NCBI GenBank assembly: GCA_019234745.1
Contig: JAFAKZ010000318.1
Coordinates: 1 to 11,090, forward strand
From: Burkholderiales bacterium
GTDB lineage: Bacteria; Pseudomonadota; Gammaproteobacteria; Burkholderiales; Chitinimonadaceae
DNA length: 11,090 nucleotides
Direction: 5' to 3'
Within the stretch, counting starts at the first letter, position 1. Each line of letters begins with the position of its first letter. A program made the position numbers and the translations under genes. Of this stretch, positions 6,381-11,090 are shown one piece after another. The notes under the pieces are model-generated. The model did no database searches, had not been told where the DNA came from, and was given only the letters and a program-made list of their open reading frames with translations.

Positions 6381-6549
6381 TATTCTTATCTAGCTTCTCA
6401 TTTTCAATGTTTTATTGGACATTAAGGCACCGCCCAATCCACGGGCTTTCCAGTCTTAAAATGCACAGTAAATTATTTATTACTTAATTAAAATAAACCA
6501 AGGGTCTGCCCCTCGTCGCACTCTCGGACCGAGCATTTGGCGCCATCGA

Positions 6550-6581
6550 CTAGACAAAGCATTCTAGAAAATTTATTCTAG
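6550..6581 (+). promoter_or_regulatory. Promoter of the blaI operon with triple CTAG operator
   Basis: TAGACA at 6551-6556 (5 of 6 to the -35 consensus), a 17-base spacer and TATTCT at 6574-6579 (4 of 6 to the -10 consensus) form a readable sigma-70 promoter. Transcription would start near 6586. Laid over it are three CTAG boxes at 6550, 6564 and 6578, exactly 14 bp apart. They make two overlapping dyads of identical form CTAGA-N8-TCTAG (6550-6567 and 6564-6581). The middle box is the perfect palindrome TTCTAGAA. Occupancy would cover both the -35 and the -10, as expected for autorepression by the BlaI-type protein encoded next. Confidence 0.7.
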
Positions 6582-6612
6582 CAACATCTTCATCAGCCTG
6601 GCCTCGTCCCTC

Positions 6613-6993
6613 ATGAGCAAACCCGACCTCCCCAAGCCCACTGCCGCCGAGCTGGATGTGCTGCGCGCGCTCTGGCAACTGGGACCGGCTACGGCCAAGC
6701 AAGTGCACCAGACCATGCAGGCGGAGCGTGCCGACCTCACCTACGCCAACGTGCTGCGCCAGCTGCAGATCATGCACGGCAAGGGCCTGCTGCTGCGCGA
6801 TGAGAGCGAGCGTTCGCATGTCTACTCCACCGTGCAAAGCCAGGACGCCACGCAGACGAATCTGCTGCAGGACCTGATCCACAAGGTATTCGCCGGTTCC
6901 GGCAAGGCGCTGGTGATGGCAGCCCTGCGCGGCCACGTATCGAAGCAGGAGCGTGACGAGATCGAGAACCTGCTGCACGGAGACAAGGAATGA
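6613..6993 (+). CDS. blaI: BlaI/MecI/CopY-family transcriptional repressor
   Basis: DNA-binding dimer that blocks its target promoter until it is inactivated, typically by the partner M56 protease. The 126 residues fit the family's usual length. The winged helix-turn-helix covers about 1-75: MSKPDLPKPTAAELDVLRALW, then helix 2 and the recognition helix around TYANVLRQLQIMHGKGLL, and the wing around DESERSHVYS. A C-terminal dimerisation segment follows at about 82-122. The ATG at 6613 matches the common MSKP-LPKPT beginning, although no clear Shine-Dalgarno precedes it and the predicted leader is only about 27 bases. Its stop overlaps the start of the M56 gene (ATGA), a translational-coupling arrangement. 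The probable operator is the triple CTAG element just upstream. The actual inducer is unknown. Confidence 0.93.
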   Translation: MSKPDLPKPTAAELDVLRALWQLGPATAKQVHQTMQAERADLTYANVLRQLQIMHGKGLLLRDESERSHVYSTVQSQDATQTNLLQDLIHKVFAGSGKALVMAALRGHVSKQERDEIENLLHGDKE

Positions 6994-8759
6994 GCGCCGC
7001 GATGCTGATCCATGGCCTGGGCTGGGCCATCCTGCACTCGTTGTGGAAAGACAGTCTGCTCGGTGGCGCGACGGCACTGGCACTGTGGCGCCTGCGCCAG
7101 TCCAGCGCGCAAGTGCGTTATGTCGTGGCCTGCCTGGGCCTCTTGCTAAGCCTGCTTGTTCCCGTCGTCGATGCCTGGCGCGGCATGGCGGCCTATCGCG
7201 AGGCCGCGCAGTGGCTACCGCTATGGCAGGCGCTGCAGCCTGCGCAGCAAGCTGGTCTCGCCGCCATACTTACGCCCGCCCTACCCTGGCTGGTGGGTGC
7301 TTGGCTGATCGGCGTCAGCCTGATGCTGTTGCGCCTTACGCTGGGCGTCATCTGGGTACAGCGCCTCGCGGCGACGGGCGAGGCCTGGCTGGATGAGCGT
7401 TGGCTGCTTACCGTCAAGCGCCTGGCGGCACGCATGGATATCGCCAAGCCCCTGGCAATGCGCCTGCATGATACGATCACTAGCCCCATGACGGCAGGCT
7501 GGCTGCGCCCCTTGGTGCTGATCCCCGCTGCGCTGCTCGTGCATCTGCCGGCCGAGCAGTTGGAAGCCCTGCTTGCCCATGAGCTGGCGCATATCAAGCG
7601 GCGCGACTATCTGGTCAACCTGCTGCAAAGCCTGGTCGAAGCCCTGCTGTTCTATCACCCCGTCATCTGGTGGCTGTCGCGCCGCATCCGCGCCGAGCGT
7701 GAGCAGGTGGCGGACGATCTGGCCGTGCAGGCCATCGATGACCGCCGCAGCCTGGCGCTGGCACTGCAGGCACTGGACCAGCACCAGGCGGCACAACTCG
7801 TCCAGGCAGCGAACGGCGGGCAGCTGCTCGACCGCATCCGCCATCTGGTCCGCCCCGGTCGCCAGACCCGTGGCTGGCGCATCGCCTTGCCGCTGGCCGG
7901 TATCGTGCTCGCCAGCCTGGCCATCCACGCGATGACGAATGCGCCGACACACGACCACGATGCACCCAAGCCCGCCGCGCAGGTAGAGGACACGGCCGCC
8001 TTCGCCTCACTGGCGGCCAACCTGCACGCTAGCCACGCGCTGGTCGTGGATGACGATACGGGCCGCGTACTGCTGCAGAAGGATGCCGACGCCGTCACGC
8101 CCATCGCCTCCATCAGCAAGCTGCTCACCGCCATGGTGGTGCTCGATGCGCAGCCCGATCTGCAGGCGCCCATCACCATCGACCGGGCCACTGTGCGCAT
8201 GGCGAAGTACAGCGTGTTGAAGCTCCCTGCCGGTACCACGCTGCCGCGAGGCGAGGCACTGAAGCTGGCGCTGGTTCCATCGGATAACCGCGCGGCGGAA
8301 GCGCTGGCACAGAACTATCCCGGCGGCCTGCCCGCCTTTATGGAGGCGGTAAAAGCCAAGATCGCTGCCTTGGGCCTGGCACACACGACCATCGAGGAGC
8401 CGACCGGCCTGTCCGCCAACAACCAGGCCACGGCGCAGGACCTCGCGACGCTGGCGCGCGCGGCATCCAACTACCCAGACATCGCACGCTTGACCGCCAT
8501 TGCACGCGACAGCACGGATATCGGCGGGAAGACGGTGAGCTATCACAACGCCAATGTCCTGGTTGGCTCGCCCGGTTGGCAGGTGCTGGTGTCCAAGACC
8601 GGCACCACGCGCGAGGCAGGGAAATGCCTGGTGATGCGCGTGAACAAGGCGAATCGCCACCTGACCGTGGTGCTGCTCAACGCCGATGACTTTGCCGCGC
8701 GCGAACAGGACGCCACTGAAATCCTGCAGCACTTCGGGTCGGCCGCCGACCTGCATTAA
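6990..8759 (+). CDS. BlaR1-type M56 metalloprotease fused to a PBP7-like D,D-endopeptidase (S11)
   Basis: Predicted sensor-transducer of 589 residues. The N-terminal half (about 1-315) is an integral-membrane M56 peptidase. It has helices near 4-34, 42-62 and 98-121. The zinc motif HELAH is at 197-201, followed by KRRDYLVN, HPVIWWLSRRIRAERE and VADDLA, where E236 or E238 is the likely third ligand. A last membrane helix spans about 298-314. The C-terminal half (about 340-589) resembles E. coli PBP7, with PIASISKLLTAMVVLDA around the nucleophile S374, K377 of SISK, SDN at 431-433, SKTGTT at 535-540 and GKCLVMR at 544-550. All three penicillin-binding motifs are intact, so it can probably be acylated by beta-lactams and may cleave peptidoglycan cross-links. 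Classical BlaR1 instead ends in a class-D beta-lactamase-like sensor. It overlaps blaI by four bases and is probably co-transcribed with the downstream receptor. Confidence 0.92.
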   Translation: MSAAMLIHGLGWAILHSLWKDSLLGGATALALWRLRQSSAQVRYVVACLGLLLSLLVPVVDAWRGMAAYREAAQWLPLWQALQPAQQAGLAAILTPALPWLVGAWLIGVSLMLLRLTLGVIWVQRLAATGEAWLDERWLLTVKRLAARMDIAKPLAMRLHDTITSPMTAGWLRPLVLIPAALLVHLPAEQLEALLAHELAHIKRRDYLVNLLQSLVEALLFYHPVIWWLSRRIRAEREQVADDLAVQAIDDRRSLALALQALDQHQAAQLVQAANGGQLLDRIRHLVRPGRQTRGWRIALPLAGIVLASLAIHAMTNAPTHDHDAPKPAAQVEDTAAFASLAANLHASHALVVDDDTGRVLLQKDADAVTPIASISKLLTAMVVLDAQPDLQAPITIDRATVRMAKYSVLKLPAGTTLPRGEALKLALVPSDNRAAEALAQNYPGGLPAFMEAVKAKIAALGLAHTTIEEPTGLSANNQATAQDLATLARAASNYPDIARLTAIARDSTDIGGKTVSYHNANVLVGSPGWQVLVSKTGTTREAGKCLVMRVNKANRHLTVVLLNADDFAAREQDATEILQHFGSAADLH

Positions 8760-8780
8760 GTCCCCCCTTACTTTACGCAA

Positions 8781-8799
8781 CCCTTGGGCTGCCCTAGGG
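8781..8799 (+). other. Intercistronic hairpin between the M56-S11 gene and the receptor gene
   Basis: CCCTTGGG (8781-8788) pairs with CCCTAGGG (8792-8799) around a CTG loop, giving eight base positions with one T-T mismatch. It lies 22 bases after the upstream stop. No T-run follows, so it looks more like an mRNA-processing, stabilising or attenuating structure than a terminator. The receptor gene may thus be expressed at a different level within the same operon. Confidence 0.35.
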
Positions 8800-8835
8800 G
8801 AGGCTCACGCCCGCAATCCCACAGAGAACACCTCC

Positions 8836-10974
8836 ATGCTCGACCGCAAAGCGCATTGTCGCGCCGCTACGCTGCTGCTCGCCCTGTTCGCTGTGCAAGA
8901 TCACGCTGCAGACGACGACGCCATCCGCGTGCAAGGCGGCAAGCGCGACTACGATGAGCGCCAGTACGATACGGCCGATAAGCTTGTCATCCGTCACGAT
9001 GAGCTGCTGAGGGACGGCGATACCGAGCTCACCGATGCGCTCAAGCGCCTGCCCGGCATCACTGTCGGCAGCGCGGGCGAAGTCAGCCTGCGCGGCCTTG
9101 CCAGCGGCTACACGCAGGTGCAGGTGAACGGCGACCGGATGCCGCAGGGCTTTTCGCTCGACTCGCTGCCGCCCGATATGGTCGACCATGTGGAGATCAC
9201 CCGCACAGCCAGAGCGGACAGCACCGGCCAGGCCATCGCGGGCACGATCAATATCGTACTCAAGCGCCGGGCACGGACGGCGCAGCGGGCCTTGACGGCG
9301 ACGATGACGGGCGCCGAGGGACTGGCCCAGCCGAGCCTAGGCATGCACCTGTCGGACCGCAAGGCGGCGTGGAGCTGGACCCTGGACGGCAGCGCCGGCT
9401 ACAAGGACGTGCAGCACCACATCGAGGAGATCGATGTGGGTAGCGACGCACAGCGCACACCCATCCTGCTGCGTGTGCGCCAGACCATCGACCCGATACA
9501 GACGGGCAGCCTGAGCCTGGCGCCCACGCTGCAAATGACCCCGAGCGATCTCGGCACGATCGGCGTCGAGTCCTTCCTGAAGGCAGACCATATCGCTTCC
9601 AACCTCAGCACCGTGTCGCGCACGCCGCTGGGCCAGGACGATCTGCACGGCTATGACGTACAGCGCAACCGCCACAACCTGCTGGTGACGCGCACCGATC
9701 TCAGCTGGGCGCCGCCCATGAACAATGACGGCAAGCTGGAACTAAAGCTGGCGCTGAACACGGCGCAGCGCAATACGGTATTCCGCGAGCAGGGCGATGA
9801 CTACATGGGCACGCCCAACCTCGATACTGTCGTCTTCTCGCACGCAGCGGAGCAAGGGCTGGCCTGGTCCGGCAAGTACACGCTGGCGCCGCTCGGCGAC
9901 CATACGATGGCGGCCGGCTGGTACGCGTCGATCAGCCACCGCGCGGAGACGCGCGACGAATACGCGCGGGGCTTCCCCGGCATTGCGCCCATCGACACCG
10001 CCGACATCTACCAGTCGCAGATGCACAGCTATGCGCTCTACTGGCAGGATGCCTGGCAGGCGAGCGAGCGCCTGTCGCTGTATGGGGGCCTGCGCTGGGA
10101 ATGGCTGCAAACGCACAGCACGGGCGATACCTTCGCCACCGTCGACGAGGCCATCAGCACGCCCTGCCCTACGCTGCAGGGCGTGTGGAAACTGTCCGAT
10201 ACGGGCCGCGACCAGATCCGCCTGGCGCTGGCCCGCAGCTACAACGCGCCCGCCATCGCCAAGCTGGTGCCGCGCGTGTACACCAGCACCAATAATTCCG
10301 CCGTCGAGCCGGACTTCCAGGGCAACCCGCAGCTGCGCCCGGAAATCGGCTTCGGCCCCGACATCGCCTACGAGGCCTTCCCGGCCGATGGTGTCAGCCT
10401 TAGCGTCGGCGCCTATGCGCGGCGCATCGAAAACTATGTGCGGCAAGACATCAGTCAGATAAACCGGCGCTGGCTGATACAGCCCATCAATGCGGGCGAC
10501 GCCCATACGCACGGCGTGGAGATGGACTTCAAGCTGCCCGTGCGCCTGCTATTGCCAACCCAGGCAAGCTGGGTGCTGAGCGGCAACGTCACGCGCAACT
10601 GGTCCCGCGTCGACCAGGTACCCGGCCCGGCTAACCGCATTGCCCGCCAGACGCCCTGGAGCGGCTCGTTGGCCGCCGACTATACGGCAACCAGCGGCCG
10701 CTACGCCGCGGGCGCCAGCTACAGCTATACGGCGGGCGGCCTCGTACGCACTTCGCCCACCCTGTTCGCCGATAGCGCAAGGCGCGACGAGCTCTCGCTC
10801 TACGGCCTGTGGAAGCCAAAGCAGGGCATGCAGCTGAAGTTGAGCGCCAGCAATCTGCTGCACCAGCGCTGGGTGGACGTGGCAGGCTATATGGACGCCA
10901 CCGGCACGCTCAGCGCAACCCGCATTGAGCCGTCACACATGGCATTACGCATTGCGCTGGACCTCGCCTACTGA
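8836..10974 (+). CDS. TonB-dependent outer-membrane receptor
   Basis: Energy-dependent outer-membrane importer of a large or scarce solute. From the ATG at 8836 it has 712 residues. A signal peptide ends near residue 24 (DHA-AD). The next residues, DAIRVQG at 28-34, fit a TonB box. The plug domain (about 45-143) has the typical flow LKRLPGI-V, VSLRGL, VQVNGDR, LPPDMVDHVEITR and GQAIAGTINIVLKR. The rest is a 22-strand-type barrel that ends in an aromatic residue (ALRIALDLAY), as outer-membrane proteins do. The frame is open from 8686, but the 8836 start alone gives a signal peptide at the N-terminus. It lies 76 bases after the M56-S11 gene, same strand, no terminator, so joint control by BlaI is likely. 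The plug style is shared by receptors annotated for siderophores, but the ligand cannot be assigned. Muropeptides, peptides or a siderophore-like antibiotic are possible. Confidence 0.93.
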   Translation: MLDRKAHCRAATLLLALFAVQDHAADDDAIRVQGGKRDYDERQYDTADKLVIRHDELLRDGDTELTDALKRLPGITVGSAGEVSLRGLASGYTQVQVNGDRMPQGFSLDSLPPDMVDHVEITRTARADSTGQAIAGTINIVLKRRARTAQRALTATMTGAEGLAQPSLGMHLSDRKAAWSWTLDGSAGYKDVQHHIEEIDVGSDAQRTPILLRVRQTIDPIQTGSLSLAPTLQMTPSDLGTIGVESFLKADHIASNLSTVSRTPLGQDDLHGYDVQRNRHNLLVTRTDLSWAPPMNNDGKLELKLALNTAQRNTVFREQGDDYMGTPNLDTVVFSHAAEQGLAWSGKYTLAPLGDHTMAAGWYASISHRAETRDEYARGFPGIAPIDTADIYQSQMHSYALYWQDAWQASERLSLYGGLRWEWLQTHSTGDTFATVDEAISTPCPTLQGVWKLSDTGRDQIRLALARSYNAPAIAKLVPRVYTSTNNSAVEPDFQGNPQLRPEIGFGPDIAYEAFPADGVSLSVGAYARRIENYVRQDISQINRRWLIQPINAGDAHTHGVEMDFKLPVRLLLPTQASWVLSGNVTRNWSRVDQVPGPANRIARQTPWSGSLAADYTATSGRYAAGASYSYTAGGLVRTSPTLFADSARRDELSLYGLWKPKQGMQLKLSASNLLHQRWVDVAGYMDATGTLSATRIEPSHMALRIALDLAY

Positions 10975-11004
10975 CGGACAGTTTGAGCAACGCAAACTGT
11001 CCGT
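10974..11004 (+). terminator. Hairpin at the end of the receptor gene, probable terminator
   Basis: A perfect 11-bp stem, ACGGACAGTTT (10974-10984) with AAACTGTCCGT (10994-11004), has a 9-base loop. It starts at the last base of the stop codon. No T-tract follows, so it may act with other factors or serve as a 3'-end stabiliser. Confidence 0.55.
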
Positions 11005-11032
11005 GTGCCGCCCGCACAACATCTCCACAATG

Positions 11033-11048
11033 CTTGATCCTCATCAAG
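11033..11048 (+). promoter_or_regulatory. Perfect FNR/ANR-type box for a gene beyond the window
   Basis: TTGAT-CCTC-ATCAA at 11034-11047 matches the FNR consensus exactly and extends to a 16-bp palindrome with the flanking C and G. A CATACT hexamer at 11069-11074 lies where a -10 would sit if the box were centred near -41.5, the class II activator position, with a start near 11082. This suggests that the next gene, outside the window, is induced at low oxygen. The orientation is inferred from the -10 and from the terminator before it. Confidence 0.65.
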
Positions 11049-11090
11049 TCGCATAGCAATGCCGTTTCCATACTACGAGCATGCATCGCC

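Larger units (their letters stand above)
6237..6549. other. AT-rich divergent intergenic region
   Basis: No gene was found here. The stretch from about 6255 to 6500 is strikingly AT-rich beside GC-rich coding DNA, with runs such as AATTATTTATTACTTAATTA near 6471-6490 and the 10-bp palindrome GTTTATAAAC at 6345-6354. A small dyad, CTCGG-A-CCGAG, lies at 6523-6533. The composition would suit binding by nucleoid proteins such as H-NS/MvaT-like or IHF, or mark DNA of foreign origin. Neither can be decided from this window. Confidence 0.6.

Noticed and set aside
7281..7958. 225-codon minus-strand frame opposite the M56-S11 gene
   Set aside because: It is antisense to the HELAH-bearing, clearly coding frame and is explained by GC-rich codon structure.
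6990..8759. Reading the S11 half as a beta-lactamase
   Set aside because: The context around the SISK, SDN and KTG motifs matches PBP7-type D,D-endopeptidases. Nothing in it is specific to class A, C or D beta-lactamases.
8686..8835. Extended N-terminus for the TonB receptor overlapping the M56-S11 gene
   Set aside because: The extra 50 residues resemble no export signal, while the ATG at 8836 begins a normal signal peptide followed by a TonB-box-like segment.
9742..10512. 256-codon minus-strand frame opposite the TonB receptor
   Set aside because: Shadow of the receptor barrel-coding region; no Shine-Dalgarno and no recognisable domain.

Overview
The window is GC-rich, densely coded DNA from a Gram-negative bacterium. 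An IbpA-type small heat-shock protein, outer-membrane proteins, a TonB-dependent receptor and periplasmic c-type cytochromes all point to Proteobacteria. Gene style and codon use suggest Betaproteobacteria, but that placement is inference. No rRNA, tRNA, CRISPR array, insertion sequence or phage gene was seen.

Layout. (1) 38-490 (+): an IbpA-like small heat-shock protein, closed by a perfect hairpin terminator at 514-547. (2) 559-3045 (-): a membrane-bound c-di-GMP protein with a signal peptide, periplasmic domain, seven membrane helices, a degenerate GGDEF domain and a fully equipped EAL domain. Across a 311-base gap lies the divergent gene 3357-4181 (+), a stand-alone periplasmic solute-binding protein. 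(3) 4254-6206 (-): a two-gene operon of an outer-membrane monoheme cytochrome-porin that resembles Cyc2, followed 15 bases later by a diheme c4-type periplasmic cytochrome. This is the gene order of the cyc2-cyc1 iron-oxidation pair of Acidithiobacillus. (4) 6207-6612: a conspicuously AT-rich divergent control region of about 400 bases. (5) 6613-10974 (+): a BlaI-type repressor, a BlaR1-type M56 metalloprotease fused to a PBP7-like D,D-endopeptidase, and a TonB-dependent receptor. (6) 10975-11090: a hairpin, then a perfect FNR/ANR-type box that probably drives a gene just outside the window.

How the parts may work together. The BlaI promoter at 6550-6581 has three CTAG boxes exactly 14 bp apart, laid over a readable -35/-10 pair. 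This suggests a tight autoregulated switch. The neighbouring fusion protein carries both a regulatory-protease domain (HELAH) and an intact peptidoglycan endopeptidase/penicillin-binding active site (SISK, SDN, KTG). The likely model is a beta-lactam or cell-wall-turnover sensor that controls a TonB-dependent receptor instead of a beta-lactamase. The opposite operon could move electrons across the outer membrane through the Cyc2-like protein to the c4-type cytochrome. These two modules are the most interesting content. Substrates and signals are not readable from the sequence.
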